Source of the DNA: Kalmusia sp. IMI 367209
Taxonomy: Eukaryota; Ascomycota; Dothideomycetes; Pleosporales; Didymosphaeriaceae
DNA: 64,000 bases
Direction of reading: 5' to 3'
Assembly: GCA_027946365.1 (NCBI GenBank)
Contig: JAPEUQ010000002.1
Coordinates: 1,116,001-1,180,000 of the forward strand
Shown: positions 1-11,091 of the stretch, piece after piece
Position numbering within the stretch: position 1 is the stretch's first letter
How the letters are laid out: each line of letters opens with the position of its first letter
Translations under genes and position numbers: made by a program
The notes under the pieces: model-generated
What the model saw: only the letters and a program-made list of their open reading frames with translations
Told to the model about the DNA's origin: nothing
Databases searched by the model: none

Positions 1-360
1 CGAGCTCACCACCTTAGCCTTGACCAGAAGTGGACTCTGTAAGAACTGCTAAGAGAGGTCCGAAAGTCGGAGTTGACCTAATCATATGCCGCTTCAGTCG
101 CTGTCTACTTGAGGAGAGTAGTCCCACCTTCCTGTCGGGCATATTGGAGAAAGCACAAAGCGGACCATATTCTAAACAAGGAACAAAGGGATCCTTGAAG
201 CTTCACAGAGGTCTTATTTTGTCTTCCAATTTACTCTAGTACCTATTTTTTGTCTCAGATACTCAGAACAGTAAGCGGGCCATGCCCCACCATCTCTTTG
301 ACGCTTGCACGACGTAAAATTACTATGGAATCAGAGCCATAGATTGTTGTGGGTGGCTCC
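1..360. other. Window edge, no supported gene
   Basis: No family motif or credible coding stretch was seen. The short open frame at 30-239 has no recognisable features. This is probably upstream sequence of the FHA/kinase-like locus that begins near 361. Confidence 0.4.
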
Positions 361-3300
361 ATGAAGAACGAAAGGAGCATCCTGAACTTACCGGACGGAT
401 GTCCTGACATCCCACCACAGGTTCCTCGCGACAATATTGTAGCCGTAGTTCAGGTATATAAAGCTGGTGCTGCAGCCGCGAATCGCGATACGCCTTATCG
501 AAAAGAGTGGGTATTTGGGACAACGCCAGCTGACCGTCGCAACGTAATTATCGGATGCTGCATCTACCTCCACAGCGTCGACGAGCACCCGATCTACACC
601 TTTGGGAGATCGAAACCGAGAGCGAACTTTGATGTCTGCCTGCCGGGTACGTTCATCAAGAAGAGGCTCTTCAAATTGTTGCCTGTTCGTGAGAATGGCT
701 GCTGGCGAATAGAAGCTGCCTCGGAGAGTATTATTGTTGTGAATGGTGTCAGGCTCCAAAAGCCTAATTCGAGAAAAAACAGGGTTAAACTGCTCATGCG
801 GTGTACCTAGATGATGCGCAGACTAATGTGGTTCAGATCCGCGGATTGCGGCTTAAAGTCTGGCTAGTTCATAGCGCGACCGAGGTGCTAAGATCTTACC
901 TGACCTTCGATAATGAGACACTTCAGGAAGTTTTACAGAACTTGGAAGAGCGGCTTGAAGATTGGGCAGAGGAGCGGTATATCTGGAACCGGAGCGTGGA
1001 CCCAGTCTCAAGCAGGTCGCATTGTCTGACTAAGCGCTTCATTGGACGACCGGCAACAGCGAAGATTTACCAACACGAGAATGGGCTAGAAGATCGCGAC
1101 CGTGAGATGCTCATGCTCTGCAAACAGCATGTGCACGAGTCTAAAGTGCGATACCATGCGGCAACCGAGATCGAAGGCATACCTGCAGTCATTACGGACA
1201 CACACCAAAGCATGATTCCATTTGGCACCATCGCGTCCGATCTTGACTCTCTACAACCCGGGTTCCGATTTCAGCTCGCAGCTGATATGTTGCGACCCTT
1301 GTTTTCGGCGTTGGAGTATTTGCACTGCAACAGGATTCTGCATGGGACTGTGTCTGGAGCTAGCACCCTCGTCTAGTTTGTGGACAACCGTGTGAAGAAA
1401 TTACTCCTAGTGGACTACTCACTGGCCACTCCAATTGGTGCAGGAAAAAATATGCCGCAAGAGCTTATGCGATATGACAGCTCCTGCGCTGTGGAATTGA
1501 TTCTAGAGTGCAGCAATATATGGACAATCCGCAAATCACCTTTGCCACAGCGGAAAGACGAAATACATATGCAGTCCCTAAGCTAACCAATTATGCTGGA
1601 AATACGGTTACTCTTATCAGACAAGCGTGCGCCGACATCTCCAAACGTCTCCCGGACTATTGGGGAACGGACATCAAATCAAGGATGCTCGAATATCTAG
1701 CCTTGAAAGAATTGGAGTGGGCTCGAGCGAGGAAATATCAATTCCATAACAATGGCCTGCTCCATATTGGCAGCGTATCGCAAATGGGGATCCAGATATT
1801 GGTTGAGTCTTGGGAGCAGTGGAATCAGGGCCGAGCGGCGACACGGACTCATCCAATGATCCTGACGCTCGGTCACGCATATCTCGACGGGTTAGCGAAT
1901 CCAATCTGCAGCACACAAATGTGGCCGCAATTACCACTGCCCCACGAGATCTGTAGTAAGTTGCGATCTCTCAAGGGCGAGGAGAAGGATCCTTGGCGAA
2001 CGTTCACTGTTCGACAATCCCGTCGATTCCGTATACAATCGCTGAAGGCGGCCGCAGAAGCAACAGAGCAATTCGAAATTGATGGCCAGTCACTAGCGAT
2101 GTACTTGACGACTTGCTACGACATGTACCCTTCGTGGCACAGCATCATCCTGTCTGAGTACGACAAATGGATGTTACCAGTGGGTGCCTCAGTCTCGCCG
2201 AACACCATTAGCAATTTCCGAACAGGATTGGCTGAATTTGGGCAACTTCCAACTAATTTAGATGCCACACTGCGGACTCTCGAGTCAGTCACAGCTGCAG
2301 GAGTTCTTGGCGTAGAGGAGGTTCATAAGATTTGGTACCACGCTCCATCGCAACTGTTCAATGTGACACAATTACATCGGCTTGCCACTCGTGATAGACT
2401 AGATGTTTGTCTGAGCGACAGTGAGGTTTGGTGCGACAACTACGTCGAAGTCCGCGGTGAGGCAGTTCTTGAGGGCTGCTATGTACCTCTAGCCTTGTTG
2501 TCGATGTTCACGGAGGCGCTGGGGATGACCATCGACCAAATGCCAGATTGTCGACGCAACCGGTCCATAGATGGCCCTGCGGATTTCAGTCGCGTGTCTA
2601 GTAGGATCGTCCTGGCGCATAGGTGGTTGGTTGGTTTCGCGTCTATGGCTCGCAACGCCAACCAGGTCACACACTACCCCAGAGACGAGACTGACTTTCT
2701 GTCGGGGAGTATCTTCATGTCAACATATTTCGGAGACTTGAAGGTCCTGCCAAAGCATTCTATGGTGTATTCAACTTTCCACGCCCAGATCATTGGGCCA
2801 AGTACAAGACAGTGGAGGAATCGGACGTTGGAGACAGTGTCAGCAAGCCCCAGGTATCACAATCGCAGGACAAGCCTAGCCATGTTGTCTCGATAGCAGA
2901 TTCCCATGGATCCTCTCGACTGGTAGATGCCATTGAGGACCGAGCCAACATCATTGCAAAGGCTGAGGCGCCCTTTAGACGGCCCCTGGAAAGTGCCGAG
3001 CCAGACAGTTCCTTTGCGGAAATCGTCCAGCGCGAAAAGGTCTCTCACATACGTGATGGTCCGACAATGTCCTTCTTGGATCGCAACCTCAACCTGCTCA
3101 AAGTACCGGATCTACGCGGAATTGATCCAGAGCAGTCTTTCGAGGAAGTCGATTTCACTGAGAAAATCGACAGGGACAACAAATTCATCATCCGGATGAT
3201 GGACATGTATTTCGACAAAGAGGCTGTCATAGATTATGAAGTGCAGCTGTCTCCGCTGTCACCTATAGAGGAGCAAGATAGGGCGCTCGCCGCGGCCTTC

Positions 3301-3726
3301 CGCGAAGCTAGTCAGACAGAAGTGGACACCCTCGATGATAAGATGAGCGAGACTATTAAAGCCTGGAACGGAGATTTACCCATGACAGATCACTCAAGCT
3401 TTTCTGGGGACAATGACTCCTCGCAGACTCGAAGGCCCCCGGAAGCGTTGGTTCCTCAGAACGAAGATACTCTATCTTCTAGACATGATGAAGGCGAGCA
3501 AAACATTTTTGAGGTCTCCCAGTCGTTCGCTCTACAGCGCGGCATGACAACAGCTCAACGGCCCCATTACGAGAAGGAAAGGGGGAGCCTTGCGCTCTTG
3601 AGCAGCAATGCTGATTTACCCAACGAGCAAGATTCAGCGGCCACGAGCATGCCGGACACAGAGACCTTCGACACGGAGATGACCAAAGCACCTTCAGACG
3701 CAAGCGAGGCAGAGAGAGGTGTTTAG
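361..3726 (+). pseudogene. FHA plus kinase-like fungal protein, broken by frameshifts and a stop
   Basis: One long protein is spread over three reading frames. The N-terminal part (361-about 790) resembles a forkhead-associated domain: a GRSKPRANF-type arginine/serine stretch, a GCWRIEAAS segment and VNGVRL. A second frame (789-1376) completes that fold (YLDDAQTNVVQIRG) and enters a kinase-like lobe with LHCNRILHGTVSG where HRDxxxxN is expected. A TAG at 1374-1376 interrupts it, and the same frame resumes with KKLLLVDYSLA in place of the DFG region, so catalysis is unlikely even if repaired. The frame changes again near 1500 and between 2695 and 2760, after which an acidic tail runs to 3726. 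The gaps between frames are too short for introns. It is either a decayed pseudogene or poorly resolved sequence; the FHA and pseudokinase calls rest on motif reading only. Confidence 0.6.
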
Positions 3727-4625
3727 CGAGGAGCAGGTACGGATGCAAGGCTGTGGGATGCTAATTGCCTCAGGCACGCGGCTTGTAGAAAGTAAACTCG
3801 TATGAGCACACATTGATGGATTATGTATTCTAGCATAGCTTTGTTTCGCATAGTAATATCAGGAGAGCGCAGCGCCAAACTGCGTCCGCTCAGTCCAATG
3901 CTATCTCATTCGAAAGTGTATAAGAGTTTCAAGATGCAATCTAGTGATGCATCTCTTGGCGACGCGTGGTATGTGGGTATGTCTGAAGGAAGCGAGATGA
4001 CTTGATCGGCCGGGCGAGCAGTCCCTCGTCCCGTCATTCCCTTCTTCCTCCTCCTCGGAAAGCGTAGATACGCGCGGTGTCTCAGCGTCTCTTGGGAAGT
4101 CGGTGTTGGGTACGTTGCCCTCTAATCTCGCCCCGGTTGGCCTTGCAGACCGATGACGTCCCCACGGCCACCCACTCGCGGCGTTGCACGCACTATATAG
4201 GCATGTACGCCATGGCTACAAAACGAAATCGAGGGCACGAAACAAGGAGCGGCGTTTCGAGGCGCGCGGCGGAAATTTCGAAACCGAGTGCCCGCGTGGT
4301 GTGAGGGGAGACTGAGCGGAGGGGTCGGCAAGAGTTGCTCTGTTTCGCGTTGGGGCGCACGGGGCGCGCGGGACGAAGGCGTCGAGAGTGTTGCACGACT
4401 GCTGCGCTGCGTAAGACGCCTGGACGGACGGCACGGCCTGAGACTGCCTGCGCACTCCTTCCACGTTGCGCCTTTGTTGCGCCGCGTACGTATATTAGGC
4501 GCATGTAGCCCGACCCTTGTTCTCCTTGTTCCTTCCCGTACAAGCTTATCTGTTTGGCTGGCTAGCGTACAAAGGCATTGTACTATTTCCCGCTGAGGTT
4601 GGAGACATCGACACACACATACACG
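3727..4625. promoter_or_regulatory. Intergenic interval, presumed promoter of the UPF0303 gene
   Basis: There is no supported gene. A TATA-like string (ACTATATAGG) lies at about 4192-4201. GC rises towards the downstream gene, which explains the several overlapping open frames on both strands; none carries a recognisable motif. Confidence 0.35.
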
Positions 4626-5168
4626 ATGCTCGACGCACTACCTTCCCCGACGAGGTCCCTCGACGACTTGAGCCGCGAGGAGAGGGCATTTACCTTCGCC
4701 CACTTTACCTGCGAGCACGCCTGGGTCATCGGAAACATCCTCCGCAACGCACTGCGCACGGCCGACTGCCCCGCCATCATCCACATCTCGCTGTCCTCGT
4801 CGCAGACGCTCTTCCACTCCCCTTCCATGCCCGGCTGCATGCCCGACGACGAGTCCCAAACTACGCGTAAAGCCGCCACGGTGCTGCGCTGGGGCCACTC
4901 GACGTGGTACCTCAACTGTAAATTCAACGGGGACGAGCGCCAGTTTGGCGAGCACTATGGCCTCACCGCCGATGAGAAGGCGCGGTATAGCGTGGAGGGC
5001 GGAGGATATCCTGTTTTTGTGAAGGGCTTGGAGGGCGTTGCGGGGGCCGTGGTCATCAGTGGGTTGGAGGGCGAGCAGGCGCATATGGTGCTGCTGAAGG
5101 CGTTAGAGGAATATAGGGAATTGAGGAATGATTTCAGGAGTCCAATGAGGAGTATGACTGTCAAGTGA
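4626..5168 (+). CDS. UPF0303 / YBR137W-like protein (HbpS-like fold)
   Basis: A single exon encodes 180 aa, essentially the same length as yeast YBR137W as I remember it (about 179). Family-like features in order are an N-terminal helix (SREERAFTF), a segment after the AWVIGNILRNA helix with PAIIHISL, then RKAATVLRWGHSTWYL, which matches the conserved R-K...R-F-G-H-S-S/T element, and a C-terminal VKGLEGVAGAVVISGL. Members adopt a heme-binding-like HbpS/DUF336 fold; the yeast protein is linked to ER-associated and tail-anchored protein handling, with no established enzymatic reaction. The ATG at 4626 was chosen because homologs start just before this helix, and the alternative upstream start codes for sequence unlike the family. 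It is followed after about 200 bp by the convergent protease gene. Confidence 0.8.
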   Translation: MLDALPSPTRSLDDLSREERAFTFAHFTCEHAWVIGNILRNALRTADCPAIIHISLSSSQTLFHSPSMPGCMPDDESQTTRKAATVLRWGHSTWYLNCKFNGDERQFGEHYGLTADEKARYSVEGGGYPVFVKGLEGVAGAVVISGLEGEQAHMVLLKALEEYRELRNDFRSPMRSMTVK

Positions 5169-5363
5169 CTGCATGGCGGAGCGAGTGAGAAAGGGAGTGT
5201 GGGGTTGGGCATACAGGTAAAACAAGAGCAGGACAGTGGTGTTCGGTACGGGATTGCGGAGAGGTTGTGTACGGTTGCGGCGAGGCTGGAGGAGATTGAA
5301 GACAGGCGTGGACGTCAAGATCACAAGAGCAGAAAGAGATGACGGGGAGGTGAGTGGAGGTGA

Positions 5364-6714
5364 TTACATCATTGCTTTCCATGTCTCGACGAATCCTAGG
5401 CGCCCATCGACTGCATCGAAGGCGATGGTGTATCCCCTGAGGAAGTTCCGGCCAGTGTTCACGTATGGCGGTGGTTCCTGCTTCCCCGGAACGACGTAGC
5501 CCGGCGCCATCAACGAGCTTGACCCCCACCTCGATCTCATAGTCTGCGACTACATCACCCATTTCGCTTCCAACAACTGTACCAAATTCAATGGCGATTC
5601 TGGTGCCATTCCTGACACGGTGCACCGTCGGAGAGCCTCCTTCCTTGGGGTTTTTGATGACCACTTCCGGGATTGGCATGCTGTCCTCGGCACGAATGTA
5701 CATCTGGGGGATACCAGTGTCGATGAGGGCGAAGCCGGGGATGCTCTTGCGTCCGTTGATATAGAATCGCATTCGAGGCATGGCCCAGTCGCGTGGGTCC
5801 TGCGCATGTGTTATACCGCAATCAAGATTCATGAAATTGAACTTGCGCGTGTTCTCCTTCGTCAAACCGAGTTGGATACCTTTCGTCGACACAATATAAC
5901 CCGCCTTGAGATCCATCGGCCCAACCGGCTTTCCATTTACCGCCTGGATATTTAGAAACGGATTCCCCTCCGGCAAAGCGGTGCGCTGCCCATCAGCATT
6001 CTTGTTTCGTCCGAACCCAACGCCCATATACGTTATCGAACTGACATCTCTTTCTATAGGCTCCTGACCCTCGGGTCCCAGCGGACATTCAAAACCGTGC
6101 TTCGACGGGTCGTACCACGGACAATTCCAACTCTTATCGACGATCAGGACTGGCACGGTCGTCTCCGCATATGCACCCTTTTGGCCGTGGAATGTCAACG
6201 ACAAGTCCAAATACCGACCAACGTACACGATGTGGCTGCTAGATAAGTACTGGCGTCCCCTAGTTCCGGCGTGGGGGTCGATACCTGGTAGCAGCGGCGC
6301 ACCTATCAGCAGCCCCGTCGACCCTGTATCCACGGGCATCTCAATATGCACATCTTCCTCGCCTGCATGGATGGTCAGGTTGACCAGCGGGACTCCCCCA
6401 GTCCCGAAGTCGTGCACGTAGGGCAAGAACACAGACTCTGTGTAATTGCTGTTCGAATCGGGGGCGGCAGGTTCGGATGCAGAGCTGAAGTACATGTGGT
6501 GGTTGTTTTTGCTATGCCTGCTCGCATACTGGTGATAGATACCATATAACTGGTAATAAAGACCATATAAAGAGGCGACAAACGCAACAAGTAACAGATG
6601 ATATTGATAGCTTGAGAAGTGCTGTGAATACGCGCGCGTGACTGCTCTGCTCGCACCGTCCTTGGACGGCTCGAGGCTTCTTGAATACTGCGCTGAAGCT
6701 TGAGTTACGGCCAT
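5364..6714 (-). CDS. Membrane-anchored pepsin-like aspartic protease homolog, frameshifted
   Basis: After the ATG at 6714 there is a cytosolic-type N-terminus of about 38 residues and one hydrophobic segment (about 39-60, HLLLVAFVASLYGLYYQLYG), suggesting a type II membrane anchor. The lumenal part has two aspartyl-protease motifs: VDTGSTG at 129-134 and FALIDTGIP at about 329-335. Both DTG triads are intact, but flap and disulfide patterns are not obviously canonical, so activity is uncertain. Near the C-terminus the frame is lost at a GGG run (5500-5502 on the plus strand). In the frame one base further on, the typical pepsin C-terminal block appears (NTGRNFLRGYTIAFD, then GRLGFVE) and stops at 5364. 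Dropping one base gives 449 aa. It is divergent from the ankyrin-CorA gene, with 681 bp between starts. Confidence 0.7.
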
Positions 6715-7395
6715 GTTGAATGTGCAAACATATGTTGAATGTTCGCGACGCCCACGCACGCGCAACACTGCGATTGAGGGCTGTTGAAGCTCTCAAATAC
6801 GCCCACGAACTCTGGCGGTGAGGAAGGACTTGAGACGAGAAAGGGAAATGTAGGATTATTGAGGTATGCGGAGCTATAGGTCGATTCGACGTCATCTGCA
6901 CGCTGATTTGCTGCTCAGCGCGCGGCTGCCAGCACACGCGACGCCTTTTCTTTCTTCGACCAGCTGTCTCAAGATCTTTCATCCATGCACCTTCCTGTTC
7001 GTGTGCAAGTTTGGCTTGTTCCTGGTTATCAATCACCTCGGCCTTCGCGTCTTGAGAGCGCGTTCCCCGCACGCTTTCAACGGCAGATCCGTAGTGTATG
7101 TGGAGGGGGTGGAGCTGAGGCTGAGTCCACGTGATGGCGCTCCACATGCAGGATGGTCTTGGCGACATCGCGAGAGCGTCGATCGAATCACGATGGTGCA
7201 GTGCAGCAGTATCGAAGCGCATGAGACGAGACAACTTGCGAAAACCCGTCAAAGTCTGTATAAAGATTGCATAAGCATTTGCGACCACCGCCTTTGGATT
7301 CGAACGCGATACACGCTCTACCGACCGCCGCAATCCAGAACCCCCTCCACCGCCCTCTCGCCGCCAATATCGAGCATGTAGCCCACGCTACGAAC
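6715..7395. promoter_or_regulatory. Divergent promoter region between the protease and CorA-like genes
   Basis: This is a non-coding interval between two start codons facing apart. Open frames cross it on both strands but show no domain or signal and extend into the flanking genes from non-ATG starts, so I treat them as chance. Confidence 0.4.
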
Positions 7396-10300
7396 ATGGC
7401 GCGCTCACCCAGCCGATCCAGCGACGGTGGCTCCTCGCATCATGTACGCGCCGAACCGCGCCTCCTCAAAGCTATCGAAGAGCGCCACAACGACGCCGCC
7501 ATCGCCATCATCGAAGATGCGAAGGCGCACTCTAAGCCCACCGAGCACCTGCTGCGCATCGGGCTCATGCGCGCCTCGGAGCGCAGCAATATCGCAATTG
7601 CAGAGTACTTGTTAAAGAACGGGGCGAAAGCGAATGGTGCGCCTGGGGCCAGAGTCAGTCCGCTTTTGCGCGCGGTAGAGAAGAACGATGTTGGTGTGGT
7701 CAGGGTATTGCTGAGGTTCGGTGGCGATGTAGATGTGTGTGACAAGCAGGGAAGGACGGCGGTAATGACGGCTGCGTGGAGTAATCACTGGCATGTCCTT
7801 GATGAGCTTCTTAAACGGGGCGCGGATGTGAATAAGAAAGATAATAACGGGCGTAATGTTCTTCATAATCTCGCTGCGGACAAACATTGTAATTGGGGCA
7901 GTAGTGTTATTGATTTACTCCTGAGGACTAATATCGCGATCGATGGACCATTGGGCCAGGATACGAGTAACAGAACGCCATTGCATTGGGCGGCGAGCAC
8001 GGGCAAGAAAGAGCTTTGTGAGATGTTGTTGACGAGGCCAAAGGGTCCGAGGGCGAACATTAATGCGGTGGAAGGGAAGGAGAAGACCGCCTTGCATTTG
8101 GCGGTCGCGCATGGGAGGGATGATATTGTAGAGTTGTTGATTAATTACGGCGCGGATGTCCGGGCAAGGAGTGATGGGAAGTGGACAGCGTTGCATAATG
8201 CGTGTCAGCAGGGGAGCGTCAAAGTGGTGCGGACGCTGCTTGCGGCGAGAGCCGAGATCAATGCGAGGCTGCTGAATGGGATGACGCCGTTGCATGTGGC
8301 GGCGCAATTCGGTCACCTTGAGATCGTTCAGTGTCTGCTTGAGCGTGAGGATTGCAAGAGGACGGCGAGAGATGCGTTCGGGGTGACGCCTTTCATTCTT
8401 GCGGCGAAAAAGAAAGAGAAGCAAATCGTTAATATACTCGCTCCTTTCAACCAGGTCGAAACGCTTAGCAAAGATGCTCTGGGTGCTTGTCAAGGCTTTA
8501 AGGGGACCATCGTGGACTTTGGAAACTTCCACAACGAAAATCGTGTTACGAAACGGAGCGTCTTCGAAATTCTCTATGGCAAGGATCCAAACAACCCTCG
8601 CAAACCAGCCTTTACAGTACTTCCTAAAGAAGAGAAGGCAGTCACTTTTCGCTGGATTCATCTGCCTGCCAACAACATGGCCTGGGTAGAGGCCCTTCTC
8701 ACCAAAGCATTCGTGGAAGAAGGCGCAAACGATGTGTCAGGCTTCATGGCTCTCGAGCGGTCTTTCAGCCATCAGCATCGTGGTCAGCAGGTCCATTCGC
8801 ATTTCATGCGTCCGTTATGCCAGAGCACGCCGCGAGCTCCGAAGCAGCAGGATGACTCTGATCTTTCGGATAGTGCAGAGCATGGTCCGCCGGCAATCGT
8901 TATAAGTCAGGGCGGACTAGGCATCGATATCATGTCAAGCAGCCAGGAACAACATCCAACTACTCCGATCCCAAAGTCGCCGGCAAGGACAGGAACCGTA
9001 AGTACAGACCAGACAGACTGGACAATTGGGACAGTGGGGTCCGGGTCCGGCAAGGAGCATAAATCACAAGGGAAAAGCAAGGAAAAGCATAAGAAGATGC
9101 CAAAGTGGAGCGGTGGGAGACAAGCTGGAGGACGATCAGGCGGCACGGAGACACCGACGCGCCAGGGTGAGCATCAATCACGGCGGCAGTCTAGCACGCC
9201 AATGTCAGGCAGTCTGCTCCGATCGCCTGGTAGTCCTGGCCGGAAGGATCCCACGTCGACAGCAAAGGGAAATATCTTCACGTTTATGCCTTACTTACAC
9301 TTTGAGACGGACGCGAACAGACAGGAGATGCAGAACGCCATTGCACGCGCGCAGATCTTGAAAGAGAGGGAAAAGAACGATGGGGCGATCGTCAAACCTA
9401 TGTTGAGGAGGGCAGAGACGTATGATGAGATGCTGTTGAGGGCGCATTTAGTAAGTTCGACTGTGAGTTTGCATGTCAGGAGGACGCTTGATCAGTTCTT
9501 CTACCATAATATTGATACACGGTCGAGAGATCAAGACCAGGTAGTGTATCGGTATCAGACTAAACGAATGGCCCATCAAGAGAGTGGAGTCGATCCAAAG
9601 GTGTTCATGGTTGACCAACTATGGATGTGGGTCCTGGGCAAGGACTTGATTGTGACAGCTTTTCCACAGCGCTGGCAGCAGCCTAAGAACGATCCGCTGA
9701 ACGTCTTAGACGGCATCATCGAGAACATCAACAGCAACACGCGCGAGCCGGTGCGCTCTGTTTACGACCTCGCAATGATCATAACGAGTCGATGCTCTGG
9801 CGTTTTCGATCGACATCGAATGGGTGACGAGGATTATCAATTTCTCGACATGTTCGAATCTTCCATTGGCGAGGCCACAGAGACCGAAACTCGTCTCTTC
9901 GAAGACTTCAACGCCGCCTCCAAGAAAGCATCAGCATGGCTCCAACACCACCGCCGCCCGAACCGCTTTTCTCGCCAACTCGAAGCCGAAGGCCGGCACA
10001 TCGAGCAGAAAAACAAACGCGGTGCACACTCGCATCCCCACCAGCACGTACTCGCCGATCCACCACCTGAAGACACCTTCCATGACGATAACATGGGTCC
10101 GACGTACTCTCCCCTGTTCGTCGACGAACTACTCGACATTGGTGCTGAAACGGATTTGCTGACAGAGACAAAAGATATTCGCGACGAAATCGCGATGATA
10201 ACCAAGGTCCTCAAGGATCAACGCGCTGTCCTCTCCGACATGGAAACTTGCTACACAGATATCTACGCCAGCGCTCACTGGCGCCAGCAAGATCTCAAGC

Positions 10301-11091
10301 GGCGCTTCCGCGAACAATACAAGCTCATCGACGTGCACGTCGCCGATCTCGAACGCATGGATCAACAAGCCTCCCGAATCTACGAATCTATCACCGACCT
10401 CCTCGACCTCAAGCAGAAGCACGCCAACGCATTCGAAGCCCGCTTCGCACGCGACCAAGCCGCCGGCACCGCACGCCAGAGCCAAACCATCATGGTGTTT
10501 ACCATTGTCACCATCATATTCCTCCCGCTCAGCTTCATCGCAGCGATTTTCACAATCAATGTCAGGGAGTTTCCACACTTGCCAGGCGGCGATCAGCCCA
10601 GTCTCCCGCTCAAATATGTGTCGAAATTCATGTTTGGGGTCGGTTTCGCCATCAGCATTCCGCTCATCTTCATCGCGCTCTCCCTCGACGCTATAGGGGA
10701 TTACATTCGCGAGATCAAACGGCGATGGGCGGAGCGGGGAAATACGCGTTCCGTCCCACCACGTAATGAGATTCGGGATGAGAAGTTCGATTATGAATAC
10801 TCGGTGGATATGCGAGCATTAGAGCAAGCGCTTTCCGTAGGCAGGAGCGCGAGGGGACGCCCGAGCGTGGAGAGCTATCTGGATGGTGGAGGGAGTCTGA
10901 CGTTATTGCCGGTGACGAGTCGGGGGACGGCGCAGAGCCCAAGTAAGAGGGGCATTATCGTGAGTAATGGGGTGTCTGCTAATGGAAACGTGCCGAGGAG
11001 GGGCAGTTCGGCGAGAAGACCTAATCTACAGGAGAGATTGAGCACGGGGTTTAGAATGAGGGGGAGTTTGGATGTGGAGAGGGGAGTTTGA
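7396..11091 (+). CDS. Ankyrin-repeat CorA-like divalent cation transporter family protein
   Basis: One exon of 3.7 kb encodes 1,231 aa. Residues about 17-350 form a run of ankyrin repeats (for example TPLHWAASTGKKELCEMLL, TALHLAVAHGRDDIVELLI, TPLHVAAQFGHLEIVQCLL). A linker rich in Ser, Pro, Gly and Lys follows (about 470-620). The C-terminal half carries the CorA-type helical region and two adjacent membrane helices at about 1033-1058 and 1078-1100. In bacterial CorA the first helix ends in GMN; here the matching place reads FTINVREFP, so the Mg2+-selecting GMN is not conserved. Fungal ankyrin-CorA proteins commonly deviate there, so the transported ion cannot be stated. A basic tail of about 130 residues follows the second helix. 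The ATG at 7396 is the first in frame; upstream sequence opens only with a non-ATG codon. Confidence 0.85.
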   Translation: MARSPSRSSDGGSSHHVRAEPRLLKAIEERHNDAAIAIIEDAKAHSKPTEHLLRIGLMRASERSNIAIAEYLLKNGAKANGAPGARVSPLLRAVEKNDVGVVRVLLRFGGDVDVCDKQGRTAVMTAAWSNHWHVLDELLKRGADVNKKDNNGRNVLHNLAADKHCNWGSSVIDLLLRTNIAIDGPLGQDTSNRTPLHWAASTGKKELCEMLLTRPKGPRANINAVEGKEKTALHLAVAHGRDDIVELLINYGADVRARSDGKWTALHNACQQGSVKVVRTLLAARAEINARLLNGMTPLHVAAQFGHLEIVQCLLEREDCKRTARDAFGVTPFILAAKKKEKQIVNILAPFNQVETLSKDALGACQGFKGTIVDFGNFHNENRVTKRSVFEILYGKDPNNPRKPAFTVLPKEEKAVTFRWIHLPANNMAWVEALLTKAFVEEGANDVSGFMALERSFSHQHRGQQVHSHFMRPLCQSTPRAPKQQDDSDLSDSAEHGPPAIVISQGGLGIDIMSSSQEQHPTTPIPKSPARTGTVSTDQTDWTIGTVGSGSGKEHKSQGKSKEKHKKMPKWSGGRQAGGRSGGTETPTRQGEHQSRRQSSTPMSGSLLRSPGSPGRKDPTSTAKGNIFTFMPYLHFETDANRQEMQNAIARAQILKEREKNDGAIVKPMLRRAETYDEMLLRAHLVSSTVSLHVRRTLDQFFYHNIDTRSRDQDQVVYRYQTKRMAHQESGVDPKVFMVDQLWMWVLGKDLIVTAFPQRWQQPKNDPLNVLDGIIENINSNTREPVRSVYDLAMIITSRCSGVFDRHRMGDEDYQFLDMFESSIGEATETETRLFEDFNAASKKASAWLQHHRRPNRFSRQLEAEGRHIEQKNKRGAHSHPHQHVLADPPPEDTFHDDNMGPTYSPLFVDELLDIGAETDLLTETKDIRDEIAMITKVLKDQRAVLSDMETCYTDIYASAHWRQQDLKRRFREQYKLIDVHVADLERMDQQASRIYESITDLLDLKQKHANAFEARFARDQAAGTARQSQTIMVFTIVTIIFLPLSFIAAIFTINVREFPHLPGGDQPSLPLKYVSKFMFGVGFAISIPLIFIALSLDAIGDYIREIKRRWAERGNTRSVPPRNEIRDEKFDYEYSVDMRALEQALSVGRSARGRPSVESYLDGGGSLTLLPVTSRGTAQSPSKRGIIVSNGVSANGNVPRRGSSARRPNLQERLSTGFRMRGSLDVERGV

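Noticed and set aside
4077..4616. Arg-rich frames on both strands before the UPF0303 gene
   Set aside because: GC-rich promoter region; no motif and overlapping antisense frames.
6512..7381. Long open frames on both strands between the protease and CorA-like genes
   Set aside because: They overlap each other, start at arbitrary places, have composition unlike the neighbouring proteins and cover the divergent promoter.
8960..9361. Antisense and alternative-frame proteins inside the CorA-like gene
   Set aside because: They are shadows of a 3.7-kb uninterrupted coding exon with clear domains.
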